A DNA stretch of 64,000 nucleotides from JALZBL01 sp040004775 (GTDB lineage Bacteria; Actinomycetota; Actinomycetes; Mycobacteriales; Jatrophihabitantaceae), in the NCBI GenBank assembly GCA_040004775.1, contig JBDUAD010000001.1, forward strand, positions 1-64,000. Reading direction: 5' to 3'. Position 1 is the first letter of the stretch, and every line of letters starts with the position of its first letter. This document shows, piece after piece, positions 1-8,768 of this stretch. The translations under genes were made by a program, and so were the position numbers. The notes under the pieces were generated by a model. That model made no database searches, had not been told where the DNA came from, and saw only the letters and a list, made by a program, of their open reading frames with translations.

Positions 1-448
1 GAGTCGAAGAATCGGCGGACCATCGTTCGGCCGGACGGAAGACCGGTTCTGCGCTATCGCTGACGCGCTGGCACGGCATCGACTGGTCCTCGGCAGATCC
101 GGTTAGTCTCTGGGGCGTCGCCACTAGAGAGGCCCCGTCTGCAGGTACGAGTAAGGCTGGGCTGTCTTGGCCGCCCAGTTAAGACTCGTGCCCAAGCCCT
201 TTCGCCGGCCGCCTCCCCGCATGGCCCAGACTGACCGAACCGATCAGCGGCAGAAACGTATGTTGCCTGCGGTGCTCCGCCGGGAGTTCGCTGTCCTCAT
301 TGGGCCAGGCGCACTGCTCGGCGGGGGCGACGGTGGGGTCGAGGTCCGATTCCTCCAGCGGGGCTGCGGAATGAGGATGTTTCTGCAGCCGGTAGCTGGC
401 GTTTCGCTGGCCGCTAATCATCCCCCGTTGTAGCGGGTTGAGCTGCCG
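1..448. other. No convincing gene (island sequence)
   Basis: Overlapping short open frames occur on both strands around 167-433. None has a recognisable domain or ribosome binding site. The minus-strand frame has moderately high GC at third positions and could be an old gene remnant, but nothing identifies it. The stretch lies in the decayed island on the left of the window. Confidence 0.4.
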
Positions 449-480
449 CGCGCCCCCACGCTCGAAGGCGTGGGGGCGCG
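449..480 (-). terminator. Strong hairpin downstream of the CHRD gene
   Basis: A perfect 13-bp inverted repeat (arms 449-461 and 468-480, CGCGCCCCCACGC) surrounds a 6-nt loop. It lies about 20 bp past the stop of the minus-strand CHRD gene. There is no T tract, which is common for actinobacterial terminators. The dyad could also act from the left. Confidence 0.65.
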
Positions 481-501
481 TGAGCGTGGCGTCGGTGGCT
501 A

Positions 502-1158
502 CTAGCTGGTGATGCTCCCGCAGGCGACTGGCAGTGTTGCCTCGAAGAGGCTGCTCAGCGAGCTGGTGTCGGCGTCGGCGGGTAGGTCGGTGCCGTGGAG
601 CACGATGTGCAGGTTCGTCATGTTCTTGGCGACGTCCTTGGGCACCGTGATGGTGCGGTGGTAGCTGAGGTTGCCAGCCGCGTCGGCCGTGGCGAATTGG
701 CTCAGCGTGAGACCGGCGCTAGGAGCGGTGCTGCCGGTGGCGGTCAGGGAGACATCGATCGGGCCGTAGAAGGGGGCTCCCTCAGCGAGTGAGATCAGGC
801 CGTCCGGGGTTCCGATGATCCGGGTCGTGATCGGGTCGACCGGGTCTCCGGTGTTGATATCCGCGGACGCGGGCGGGCACTCGTTGTTTTGGTCGGTGAT
901 CCCGTGGATGTGCATGGCGTGCGGCTGGTTCGGGGTGAGGCCCGATGCTGTCAGGTCGACGGTGAGCGTGCGGCCGGTCAGGGTCATCGACGCGTGGCCG
1001 GTGACGTTGGAGCCGCCGTCGGCAGTGGGATCGTGCGGAATGGGACTCAGGGTGGCGGCGAAACTGCCGGCGCTGACGCCGCTGGCGGCGACCGGCGCAA
1101 GGGCGACCAAAGCGAACGGGATGATCGCGAGCATGAGCTTCAGGCGCATGGGGCGCAT
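502..1158 (-). CDS. Secreted CHRD-domain protein
   Basis: 218-residue protein with a Sec-type signal peptide (basic MRPMRLK, then a hydrophobic stretch to about residue 26 ending near AAS). The remainder resembles a CHRD (chordin-like) domain. It has alternating beta-strand sequence and a histidine cluster HAMHIHG at residues 80-86, reminiscent of the metal-site region of Cu/Zn superoxide dismutases. CHRD proteins in bacteria are extracellular and of uncertain function. The ATG at 1158 is preceded by AGGAGG (1164-1169) at 5-nt spacing, which fixes the start over the inner Met four codons in. It is followed by a strong hairpin, so it is probably monocistronic. Family assignment is by pattern; no enzymatic role can be claimed. 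Confidence 0.75.
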   Translation of the reverse strand: MRPMRLKLMLAIIPFALVALAPVAASGVSAGSFAATLSPIPHDPTADGGSNVTGHASMTLTGRTLTVDLTASGLTPNQPHAMHIHGITDQNNECPPASADINTGDPVDPITTRIIGTPDGLISLAEGAPFYGPIDVSLTATGSTAPSAGLTLSQFATADAAGNLSYHRTITVPKDVAKNMTNLHIVLHGTDLPADADTSSLSSLFEATLPVACGSITS

Positions 1159-1549
1159 GGGAACCTCCTATTGATATATCCCCGCCCGGTCGGGTAGGCG
1201 ATACGTATGACGTTCGCAGCCGAGTGCATCCTTGGATTGCGGTCCGGCCGTCCGGGGCACCGCAGTGAACTCCGGTGAGCCCTGAGCCACAATGGCCTAC
1301 TTCGGGTGATGTTGCGGTCAGCGCACCATGCATCACGTAGCGTGTTCGTCGCCGTGGTCCTGTCGGCCCCGACCCACCTGGTGGCGCGGATCGACGTGGC
1401 ACGGACCGACCGAGCAGATCCGGTTGGTTGAGGAGCAGGGACTCGAATCCGGTCCCATCCTGTATGTTCCTCCAAGGCAGCGCCGACCCCTTGGGCACGA
1501 ATCATGTGCAGCAAAACAAGATCAGCGAGCCGACGGGAGGCAGCGCATC

Positions 1550-1714
1550 AAACCGGGGGCGGTCACCGCCGCGGACACCGCCGATCTCGCCCGGTTGCGC
1601 CGACGCATCGAAACCGAAGCCTTCACCCACGCCCGCACCGCGCTAGACAACCCGTCCCTGCCGATCCGCCTCGACCTCGCCGTCGGCAACGCCACCATCT
1701 CGCAGGTCCACTAA
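1550..1714 (+). pseudogene. C-terminal fragment of an unidentified gene
   Basis: From about 1550 to the TAA at 1712-1714 one frame shows strongly coding-like third-position GC and a plausible helical sequence (…LARLRRRIETEAFTHAR…), ending NATISQVH. Upstream of it the composition is not coding-like and no start with a ribosome binding site is seen. It looks like the tail of a gene whose front has been lost. The parent family is not recognised. The rest of 1159-1886 shows no other gene. Confidence 0.35.
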
Positions 1715-1847
1715 CCCCGCACCAGAAGATCGGCGGATGAAGCGTCACGGACGCGTTCTGCAAGTAACTCCACACCAAACGGGGCCTACCGACCCGGCTC
1801 AGCTCGTCACAACGCTGCAATCCGACGGCGTCCGTCAACGTTCTCAC

Positions 1848-1863
1848 GTCCGCTAAAGCGGAC
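1848..1863. promoter_or_regulatory. Inverted repeat just upstream of the MscS-like gene
   Basis: GTCCGCT-AA-AGCGGAC is a perfect dyad of two 7-bp arms. It ends 23 bp before the ATG of the next gene. It could be an operator or a 5'-UTR hairpin. No adjacent regulator gene is visible. Confidence 0.45.
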
Positions 1864-1886
1864 ATCAATCAATCGGGGGAGACCCA

Positions 1887-2669
1887 ATGGCAACCGCAAT
1901 CAACTACCAGACCGGGCTGGACAGCGCCTGGACCAACATCGCGACCTTCGTACCGAAGCTCGTGGTGTTCCTGCTCATCCTCATCATCGGCTACTTCGTC
2001 GCCAAGGCCATCGCCAAAATCCTGAATAAGGTGCTGGAGCGGGTCGGCTTCGACGACGCCGTCGAACGCGGTGGCGTTAAGGCGGCGCTCGAGAAGTCGC
2101 AGTACGACGCGTCGGACATTCTGGCCAAGCTCGTCTACTACACGATCATGCTGTTCGTGCTGTCCACCGCGTTCGGGGTGTTCGGCACCAACCCGATCAG
2201 TGACTACCTGCGCGCGGTCATCTCCTACCTCCCGCTCGTCTTCGTGGCCATCCTGATCATCATCGTGGCCTCAGCCATCGCCGCGGCGGTCAAGGGCCTC
2301 ATCCAGAACAGCCTTGGCGCGCTGTCCTACGCCACGCTGCTGGCCAACCTCGCCTCGGGACTGATCCTGGCGTTCGGAATCATCGCCGCGCTGGATCAGC
2401 TCCACATCGCCACCAACGTCGTCAACGCCGTTCTCTACGCCGCGCTGGCCGCAGTCGTGGGCGTGACCGTCGTCGCCGTCGGCGGTGGCGGCATCAAGAC
2501 CATGTCCAACCGCTGGGAGGCCGCCGCGCTCAAGTACGACGAGGAGAAGCCACGCATCGCCGCGGCCGCCCGCACCGCCCCCAGCATCAAAAGTCAAGCT
2601 CAACAGGCCAAGCAAACCGTCCAGCCGGTCAGCTCCGACGGCAGCGGCGCCACCCGCTTCACCGGCTAA
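1887..2669 (+). CDS. MscS-like / TM_helix repeat membrane protein
   Basis: 260-residue integral membrane protein of the conserved TM_helix (CmpX/mechanosensitive-channel-like) type. Hydrophobic helices are visible at about residues 19-41, 83-100, 108-133, 145-168 and 178-198. The loop after the first helix carries the typical LERVGFDDAVERGG sequence. The C-terminus (about 210-260) is hydrophilic and Ala/Gln-rich. It lacks the beta-domain of full MscS channels, so it belongs to the small-channel-like group whose gating role is inferred only by homology. The start is supported by GGGGGAG at 1874-1880. It has high third-position GC and looks intact, unlike most neighbours in this island. Probably transcribed alone. 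Confidence 0.8.
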   Translation: MATAINYQTGLDSAWTNIATFVPKLVVFLLILIIGYFVAKAIAKILNKVLERVGFDDAVERGGVKAALEKSQYDASDILAKLVYYTIMLFVLSTAFGVFGTNPISDYLRAVISYLPLVFVAILIIIVASAIAAAVKGLIQNSLGALSYATLLANLASGLILAFGIIAALDQLHIATNVVNAVLYAALAAVVGVTVVAVGGGGIKTMSNRWEAAALKYDEEKPRIAAAARTAPSIKSQAQQAKQTVQPVSSDGSGATRFTG

Positions 2670-2702
2670 GCCCCCCTGTCGTAAACTGGGGATTTCCCTC
2701 GG

Positions 2703-2719
2703 CCGGTCTGAATGACCGG
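2703..2719 (+). terminator. Possible weak terminator hairpin
   Basis: CCGGTC and GACCGG form a 6-bp stem with a 5-nt loop, 34 bp after the stop of the MscS-like gene. No T tract follows. Weak support. The rest of 2670-2885 shows no gene. Confidence 0.3.
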
Positions 2720-2885
2720 ACCCCGTTCGGTGGTTCTCGGCACTCAGATTGCACTGTCAGAAGGTCGAAAGTCCAGGTGGAAACGGCTCGTTAGGTGGGT
2801 TACGCCGCCGCATCCAACGAACACAAGCTGCGGCGTCGGCGGCCCGGCTGCGGTACATGTTTGGGGTATCCGTCGCTAACTGCAT

Positions 2886-3980
2886 TCAAAGCTTTGCGGC
2901 TTCCGCGACGGCGGTCAGGGCCTCCTCATACCGCCCCACCTCGTTTAGGTGGGAGCCGAGGTTGTTTAGGGCGAGGGCGAGGTCGGGGCGGTGGACGTCG
3001 GGCCGGTCGGCGACCAGCTCCCGGCGAATTGCGACGGACTCCTCGGCCGCGGTCAGCCCCTCCTCATACCGCCCAAGCTGGCCGCGCCAGTTCCCGAGGT
3101 TGGTGAGGGCGCCGGCGAGGACGGGACGGTAGACGTCGGGCCGGTCAGCGACCAGCTCCCGGCAGGTCGCGACCGACTCCTCGGTCGCGGTCACCGCCTC
3201 CTCATACTGCCCAAGCTTCTCAAGCCGGACCCCGAACGTGCTGAGGAGGTGCGCTACCTGAGTTGGGTCGGCGGAGGTGCGAGCGGACTCGAATCGGCGG
3301 TGGCTAACGAGCACTGCAAGCTCGGCGAGCGGACTGACCAGATCCTCCCCCTCGAGGTGGATATCGATCCGCTTGTCGCGGTTCTCGTCGGGGACCTGCG
3401 CGGCGTAGGCCACGGCGAGGCGGCGGGGTAACTGGTGAGGGATGTCGCGGGCAGCGTCCATTGCCGGGACGACCAGCTGATCGAACTGCGCAGTCAGCAG
3501 CTGGCTAAGCAGGTCAAGCAGGGAGAACGAGGAGTCACTACGACCGAGATCCGTGATGACTCGCCGGGCCCTTGCCGGGTCGGCGAGGTGCGGCCTGATC
3601 ACGTCAAGGAGCCGCGGGTCGGCGGGGAGTTCATTGCTGAGCAGCGCGTCCGCCCAACATCTGAGGTTGCAGTTGGCCAAACCATTCACCGTTCTCCGCC
3701 GGATAGAGATCGTGAAGCCACACGGCCACCTGCGCCAGCGGTTGTCCGGCGTTCTTCAGCGCCGGCACACAGGTAAGGAGGTCCTCGGCCCCTGCAGCAT
3801 CGGGAGCACCGACTAAAGTCGCCACGGCGACAATCTGACGACATTGTGCATCGGTCAAACGCAGCCCTTGCTGCTGTGACGTTGTCGTCCAGTACGCCGA
3901 CTCGTGCTTCAACAGGACGTCGCACACCTCGCGCTGTGTGCCGATCTCGGATGTATCGGTCAGCCGCCGTAAACTGTGAT
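2886..3980 (-). pseudogene. Frameshifted tetratricopeptide-repeat protein remnant
   Basis: Two minus-strand frames together make the C-terminal half of an actinomycete TPR protein. The upstream frame (about 3980-3640, including LLKHESAYW and ALKNAGQPLAQVAVWLHDLYP) ends in GQLQPQML. The downstream frame resumes as ADALLSNELPADPRLLDV and runs to 2886. Removing one G from the GGG run at about 3653-3655 joins them perfectly, so a single-base insertion broke the gene. The C-terminal part has 42-residue kinesin-light-chain-like TPRs (G-RYEEGLTAAEESVAIRRELV). The last repeat stops abruptly, and the usual N-terminal domain is absent. Such proteins normally act as scaffold or signalling proteins. This copy is almost certainly non-functional unless the frameshift is a sequencing error. 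Confidence 0.75.
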
Positions 3981-4312
3981 CGAGCTGTCAACAGCATTGC
4001 CAGCAGCGCAACGATCACGAGCAGTACGGCGGCGGCGCCCTCGTCGGCTGTGTGCGTCTTGAGCGCGTACCCGACGCCGATCAGGACGGTGGCTGCGACA
4101 GCGATCCGCCAGGCTCGTCGTTTCCGGCGGCGCAGCCCGGCGGCAACGCGGAGTAGGAGCAGTCCCAGCGCGACGGCGACGGCGGTGGCGGCGTCGGTTG
4201 TGGGCAGGGACAGCAGATGCGTGATCTGCTTCGCCCGATGCCGCTCATCGGCTGGTAGCGCCGCGTCGAGAACTACGAGGACTCCCGTCAGCCGGGCCAG
4301 TCCCCGCGATCA
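3976..4312 (-). pseudogene. N-terminal membrane fragment of a LysX/MprF-like protein
   Basis: A minus-strand frame opened by a TGA at about 4313-4315 encodes two hydrophobic helices separated by a basic stretch (GLRRRKRRAWRIAVAA), then ALKTHTADEGAAAVLLVIVALLA. This pattern is typical of the integral membrane N-terminus of actinobacterial LysX or DUF2156/MprF-like lysyl-phosphatidylglycerol synthases. No catalytic domain follows; the sequence runs directly into the broken TPR gene. It is read as a fragment joined there by deletion. The match rests on helix pattern and the RRRKRRAW motif, so the family call is moderate. Confidence 0.5.
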
Positions 4313-4714
4313 CTCTGGGCGCTTTGTGCAGATAGGCCCGTCGTGTGGCGGCAGCGCGGAGGGGGACGGAACTGGCTGTCGTCCTGTTGTGCGTGGTCAC
4401 CCTCGGCACTTTTCAGGTCCTCCGGGCGTGGTTGGTCGAGTCGATTTTGGGCTGGCTTTTAGTCGTCAATCGGTGAGTAACGAGGGCGCCGTGGCGCAAC
4501 TTCAGTCTGAGAATTGACAGCCACGATGGCAGCGCTCGGCCGAGCGGGTACGGCGGGTGGGATGCGTCAGACCGGGGGTGATGGGAACGAGTTCGGTTCG
4601 CCGTGTAACAGGATCCCGCAACCGACGAGGCCGCATTCAAGCAGTGCAACAGATGCTGCCGTCGCTGCAAGGACGGCACGTTGAAATAAGCGTGGTTATT
4701 TCGTATTACCGGGT
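4313..4714. other. No convincing gene
   Basis: About 400 bp between the LysX-like fragment and the DedA gene. Short frames on both strands lack ribosome binding sites, recognisable motifs and coding-like third-position bias. The AT content is slightly raised near 4690-4715, before the DedA stop. Confidence 0.4.
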
Positions 4715-5365
4715 TCACTCGGCTGCCGGGTTGGACGGCCGTGCCGGTTCGTCCTCGCGGGCGTTGTCGGATCTATGTTCGCGTACCCGCCAGACAACGA
4801 TCGCGACGAGTATGGCGCTGAGGACGATGAGGGCCGCCGTGCGGCCGACCGCCTTCTCAACGGTCTTGTAGGAGTTGCCGGTCAGGTAGCCCAGCAGGAC
4901 GAATCCGGCTCCCCACACTGCGCCGCCAGCGGCGTTGTAGGCGAGGAACCGGAGGTAGGGCATCCGCGCCGTACCGGCGAGTGCGGGCATAACCGCACGG
5001 AAGAATGCGACGAAACGTCCCAGGAAGACCGCTGCCCCGCCGCGGCGCCGCAGGAAGTCCTGGGCGTCCTCGAGCCGGTGGCTTCTCTTGTCCAGGAAGT
5101 GCGCCTGCAAAATTCGGGGCCCGATGTGGCGGCCTACCTCATAGCCCACCGTATCGCCGACAATGGCCGCGGCGATCACCAGAACGATCATCAACCACAG
5201 TTGGACGCGGCCTTGGCTGGCGATGACGCCACCGAGGACAGCTGCGCTTTCACCCGGGATCACGAACCCGACGAACAACGCGTCCTCGGCGAACACCAGC
5301 GCGGTGATCACTGCGTAGACGAGGACGCTGTTGAGGTGGAAGAGGCGGTCGAGGAGCCCGCTCAT
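4715..5365 (-). CDS. DedA-family membrane protein
   Basis: 216-residue protein of the DedA/SNARE-associated (VTT domain) family. These act as polyprenyl-phosphate or phospholipid transporters or scramblases in the cytoplasmic membrane. Visible features are the re-entrant segment FVIPGESAAVLGGVIAS, the family motif around GRFVAFFRAVMPALAGTARM (the conserved arginines and prolines of the second half), and a last helix near the C-terminus. The tail is charged. The start is the ATG at 5363-5365, which overlaps the stop of the upstream PAP2 gene as ATGA, implying translational coupling. Pairing with a PAP2 phosphatase suggests joint work on lipid-carrier phosphates. This is inference from context. 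Confidence 0.88.
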   Translation of the reverse strand: MSGLLDRLFHLNSVLVYAVITALVFAEDALFVGFVIPGESAAVLGGVIASQGRVQLWLMIVLVIAAAIVGDTVGYEVGRHIGPRILQAHFLDKRSHRLEDAQDFLRRRGGAAVFLGRFVAFFRAVMPALAGTARMPYLRFLAYNAAGGAVWGAGFVLLGYLTGNSYKTVEKAVGRTAALIVLSAILVAIVVWRVREHRSDNAREDEPARPSNPAAE

Positions 5366-6072
5366 GACGTGACTCCCGACCGGTGCGCGGTTCCGGCGTC
5401 GCCGGTTGCGCGGTCGACGAGCAGGCGGTCGAGCACAGCGCGGCTGCGCAGCCAACCGGCCGCTCGGGTAAGCGGGACCCGCACGAGCAGCCAACCTAGC
5501 CCGGCAACTACGGCACCCAGGATGAGCCCGGCCACAACGTCGCCCGGGTAGTGCGCTCCGACGTAGACGCGGGCGAAGGCCATGACGGCGGCCGCCACGG
5601 CGGCGATGAGTCCGAGCCGGCGCCACACGAGCACCAATCCGGTCGCGGTGGCGCCGGCCATGACGGCGTGATCCGACGGGAACGACAGGTCCGCCGATCG
5701 GGCGACGAGGACCAGGACACTGGGGTGGCCGGTGTAGGGGCGCGCTCGGTGCACGGCGTGCACGACGAGCTGATTGACCCCGACCGCGATCAGTACGCCG
5801 ATGGCCGCCCACACCGCAGCGGCCAGGGTGCCTGCGGTGCCCCGGCGACTGTGGAGCAATCCGATAACGAGAAGCAGTCCGAACAGGACAACCCCGTACT
5901 TCGCGAAGTCGGTGACGGGTGTGTGGAGCCAGCCGGTGTGCCGGCTGAATGCGTTGACGTCGAGAAAGATCCGGCGATCGAAGTGCGCTACCCCGGTCAC
6001 CCGTGCTCGGTCCGAGTGGCGTCCGGAGAGGGGGATCTCGTCCTCGATACGTTCACTGGTTTTAACCCTCAC
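5362..6072 (-). CDS. PAP2-family membrane phosphatase
   Basis: Up to 236 residues, a polytopic membrane phosphatase of the PAP2/undecaprenyl-diphosphatase type. All three catalytic motifs are visible: VHRARPYT (RP of motif 1), FPSDHA (PSGH-like motif 2) and RVYVGAHYPGDVVAG (motif 3, with the His and Asp). Five or six hydrophobic segments surround them. The active site faces outside the membrane in this family; substrates are isoprenoid or lipid pyrophosphates. The GTG at 6072 lacks a good ribosome binding site, so a start 20-30 codons further in (before GVAHFDRRIF) is possible. It is coupled to the downstream DedA gene. It is divergent from blaI across a short intergenic dyad, which may control it. 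Confidence 0.85.
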   Translation of the reverse strand: MRVKTSERIEDEIPLSGRHSDRARVTGVAHFDRRIFLDVNAFSRHTGWLHTPVTDFAKYGVVLFGLLLVIGLLHSRRGTAGTLAAAVWAAIGVLIAVGVNQLVVHAVHRARPYTGHPSVLVLVARSADLSFPSDHAVMAGATATGLVLVWRRLGLIAAVAAAVMAFARVYVGAHYPGDVVAGLILGAVVAGLGWLLVRVPLTRAAGWLRSRAVLDRLLVDRATGDAGTAHRSGVTS

Positions 6073-6112
6073 TCAGGTGCGATGGACGCACGGGCGGTCA
6101 CGCTACGTTCGA

Positions 6113-6131
6113 TACTACAAATTTCATAGTA
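6113..6131. promoter_or_regulatory. Candidate BlaI operator
   Basis: TACTACAAATTTCATAGTA is an imperfect dyad with TACTA/TAGTA arms. It sits between the divergent PAP2 and blaI genes. BlaI-family repressors bind short TAC/GTA-type dyads of this kind, and the next gene is a BlaI-family gene. Assignment is by position and shape only. Confidence 0.5.
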
Positions 6132-6280
6132 GGTGTGCGTGCCGCGCGGCCGTTCTTGTGCCCGGCTAAGCCTCGGCTAAGCCCGCTTTGTCAGACGCGG
6201 GTTCGACGTCATCGCGGCCGTACGATCCGTTTATGGGCCGATCCTAAGTCGACGCTCGCCAACACGGCCGCCGCTCGGGC

Positions 6281-6643
6281 GTGCTGGAGGCCGAGGTGCT
6301 CGCCTGCCTCGCTGCTGCGGGCCGACCCATGACGGCGTCGGAGGTTCTGAGCGAGCTCGTTGATGCGCTCGCGTACACCACTGTGATGACCACGCTTGCG
6401 CGGCTGAACCGTAAGGGCGCCGTCGCACGAGAGCAGGTGGGCCGTGCGTACGGGTACTTTCTTCCCCACGGCCCGGATGCCGTCGGTCCTACGATCGCCG
6501 CCCGCAAGATGCTGAGCGTGTTAGCAGCAGGTGAGGACCGGGCCGGTGTTCTCACGCGATTCGTGGCCGATCTCAGTCCAGAAGACGGGCGCATACTGAT
6601 CGATCTGCTAGCCAGCACGACCGAGCCCGACGCTGACTCGTAA
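6281..6643 (+). CDS. blaI: BlaI/MecI/CopY-family transcriptional regulator
   Basis: 120-residue winged-helix repressor. The N-terminal half (LEAEVLACLAAAGRPMTASEVLSELVDALAYTTVMTTLARLNRKGAVAR) is the typical BlaI DNA-binding domain. The C-terminal third is the helical dimerisation region with the protease-sensitive site used by partner BlaR-type peptidases. The GTG at 6281 starts very close to the domain. An upstream ATG at 6233 is in the same frame but meets a TAA at 6245 after four codons, so the original N-terminus may have been lost by a nonsense change. Its usual partner, an M56 peptidase, follows at once but is destroyed. The regulator may therefore be constitutive or idle. Confidence 0.75.
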   Translation: MLEAEVLACLAAAGRPMTASEVLSELVDALAYTTVMTTLARLNRKGAVAREQVGRAYGYFLPHGPDAVGPTIAARKMLSVLAAGEDRAGVLTRFVADLSPEDGRILIDLLASTTEPDADS

Positions 6644-6666
6644 ATCCGCGGAGCGTTCTGCCGCTG

Positions 6667-7581
6667 GTGGCCAGCGTGCTGTTGTGGGTAGCCGGTGCGG
6701 GCATCGCACACCGCTTACCGCCAGCCACGGCGGTCCGTGTGCTCGCTGCCACCGCGGTGCTCAACGCCCTGGCAACCGGGTTCGTGCTGGCGGTGGCGGC
6801 GTTCACCGCCGTCGCACAGGTCCCGCAGGTCGCACGATTGGGCCACTGGTCACCGACCGCTCTGCGTGCGGGCGGCTCGTTGCCGCCGGTGTTCAGTGGC
6901 GTCGCAGGGGTAGCGGTAGTGCTGCTGAGGTGTTGGCCGTGCGTTTCTGTGTGCGGATGGGCCGCGACCTGGTCGTGGCCGAACTGCTGTGCCGCCGGCT
7001 GAGCCGCGACAGTAGCGGTCTTGTCGTCGTGCAAGATGATCTGCCCGACGCCCTCGCGCTGCCCGGGATGAGCGGGCGGATCGTGGTGTCCACCGGGATG
7101 CTGCGGGCGCTCTCAGCCGAGGAGAAGCGGGTTCTTCTCGCCCACGAAGCGGCCCACCTGACTCATCGGCATTATGTCTACGTATAAGCCGCGGCGCTCG
7201 CGGCCGCGGCGAATCCGTTTTTACGGCCCGTGGCTGAGGCCGTTCAGGATGGGTCGAGCGTTGGGCCGACGAGGTCGCCGCCGGCGAAGTCGGCCCCTCG
7301 CCGCCCGCGCTCCGGCCCGCGCGGGACTGGCACGCGCCTCGGCCGCCGCGCAAGCCCAACCCAGGCCGCCCGCAGCGTTGAACGCAGCCGCCGGCAACGT
7401 CGCCGGCCGGGCAAGGGCCCTGCTCGAGCCCGTTCCACCACGCCGCAACGGCGTGACCGCAGTAATCACCGCCCTCGCTCTTGCGTCGTCGCTCTCCGCC
7501 GTCAACACGGGGCGCGACACCGAACACCGCTTCGAGAAGTCGGGCTTGCACCTGTACCCGATTACAGTCACCGACCATTGA
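6667..7581 (+). pseudogene. Degraded M56 (BlaR1-like) peptidase
   Basis: Pieces of one M56 sensor peptidase are scattered over three frames. First come N-terminal membrane helices (6667 to about 6930). Next, in another frame, is a peptidase core with VVVQDDLPDALALPGMSGRIVVSTGML and the zinc motif LLAHEAAHLTHRH (about 7000-7185, then TAA). Then another frame carries AAALAAAANPFLRPVAEAV, and another ERWADEVAAGEVG (third zinc ligand Glu). The tail runs to 7581. At least four frame changes are needed to read it, so it cannot be functional. It sits 23 bp after blaI, matching the standard blaI-blaR operon. Confidence 0.85.
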
Positions 7582-7654
7582 CGCCCCTGCACGCTCACGG
7601 TCTGGCCCAAATGCTCTTTCACCTGCGGCAGCGTGCTTCCGAGTTTGCTGGCTC

Positions 7655-7936
7655 CTAGTCTTGGGATTCATGATCCGTGGAGTGAGCCGAACCCGGTTTG
7701 CTGAACAGTCGGTCATTCCTGCTTCGCCGGGTTGGCTCGCTGACACCGATCGCGGTCTGGTTCTGCTTGCCGATGATCAAGTCTTGCTCCCAGTTGCCAG
7801 GCACCGCCCGGTCGTCGACCTCGGCCGGCCGCTCACTGACGTCGATCATGTTCGGGATGCGATTCTCGCGTTGACCAACCTTGCGGCTCGGCGCCGCACC
7901 GCCCGCCCGGTGCGCAGACAGGCCGTCACGCTTCAT
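7655..7936 (-). mobile_element. IS30-family transposase fragment
   Basis: A 93-codon frame contains the start of the IS30 DDE catalytic domain: IPNMIDVSERPAEVDDRAVPGNWEQDLIIGKQ, close to the family pattern IP-M-ISERPAEV-DRAVPGHWEGDLIIG. The first catalytic Asp is the D in WEQDLIIG. After AIGV the similarity ends. The helix-turn-helix N-terminus and the remaining catalytic residues are missing. No inverted terminal repeats were found by eye. It is a dead insertion-sequence relic, consistent with the surrounding decay. Confidence 0.75.
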
Positions 7937-7965
7937 ACGTCAGTCGGGGCTCGCGTGCGTTGACT

Positions 7966-8557
7966 TTACGCGCCAGAAATCGCCGGTTCTGTATTTGACC
8001 ATTGGCGCCGATCAGCCGCCTGACGGACCTTTCCGCACGTCACAACGGCGAGGCCGAGGCGGCGGCTCAGCGCAATCGTGCACAAGCGGCTCGTCACCCC
8101 GAGACTGGTCCGAGCGCGGTCGGCTTCGGCGGCCAGGAAGTCCCAGTCAAACCGTGCGTTATGCGCTACCTGGATTCGCGCGCGAAGCAGGTCGACCAGC
8201 GTGTGGGCGATGTCGGCGAACGTCGGCGAGCCTCTGCGCTTGCGTGGCGTGAGCCCGTGGATGTGGACCGGTCCTGGGTCGCACCCGGGATCGAGCAGCG
8301 TCGACCATGTCGCCTCGAGCCCGCCGTCGGGACGAAGCTGGCTGACCGCGATCTGGAGGACCCGGTGGTGAGCCGCAGTCAAGCCCGGCGGTCTCGACAT
8401 CGACGACGGCGTAGCCGTACGGGTAATGCGCAGCAACACCAGCCGGCAACGGTCCAGCGGTCACGAAACGATCACGAGCGGAAGACTGAATCAGATCACA
8501 CAAGTCGGCTGGAGACGTAGACGTGGTCAGCTCGATCGTGGAAGAGGTAAGTCGCAA
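7966..8557 (-). pseudogene. Frameshifted DnaQ-like (DEDDh) 3'-5' exonuclease
   Basis: The upstream frame (from 8557) holds motif Exo I, YAVVDVETAGL. After about 8390 the similarity moves to another frame: HHRVLQIAVSQLRPDGGLEATWSTLLDP, then PVHIHGLTPRKRRGSPTFADI and Exo II, VAHNARFDWDFLAAE. The Exo III His-x4-Asp region is absent; the frame degenerates after ALSRRLGLAVV. A working enzyme would be an epsilon-subunit-like proofreading or repair exonuclease. With at least one frameshift and a lost C-terminus, this is a pseudogene. It is the last recognisable island gene before the tRNA scar. Confidence 0.75.
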
Positions 8558-8768
8558 GGCAGACGAACATGGGCGCTACCAGGGGGATACATGTTGTGCC
8601 AAGCCGTCCTCGACCACGCCGCCGTGCACAGAGTGTCACAGCCAGTGTCACAGACGCCGCGTACCGGCTGGTGCCGCCAAGTGACGACCCGAACTCAGAT
8701 CATCTGCAATTAAAGGGAACTCCGTCGTATTTGGCACATGTCAATACGAGCCGTAACCGAACTAATTC

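Noticed and set aside
1425..1470. tRNA-like 3' end on the minus strand (GGATTCGAGTCC context)
   Set aside because: The T-loop lacks the correct G53-T54-T55-C56 register, the stem does not pair over 5 bp, and no D or anticodon arm is present.
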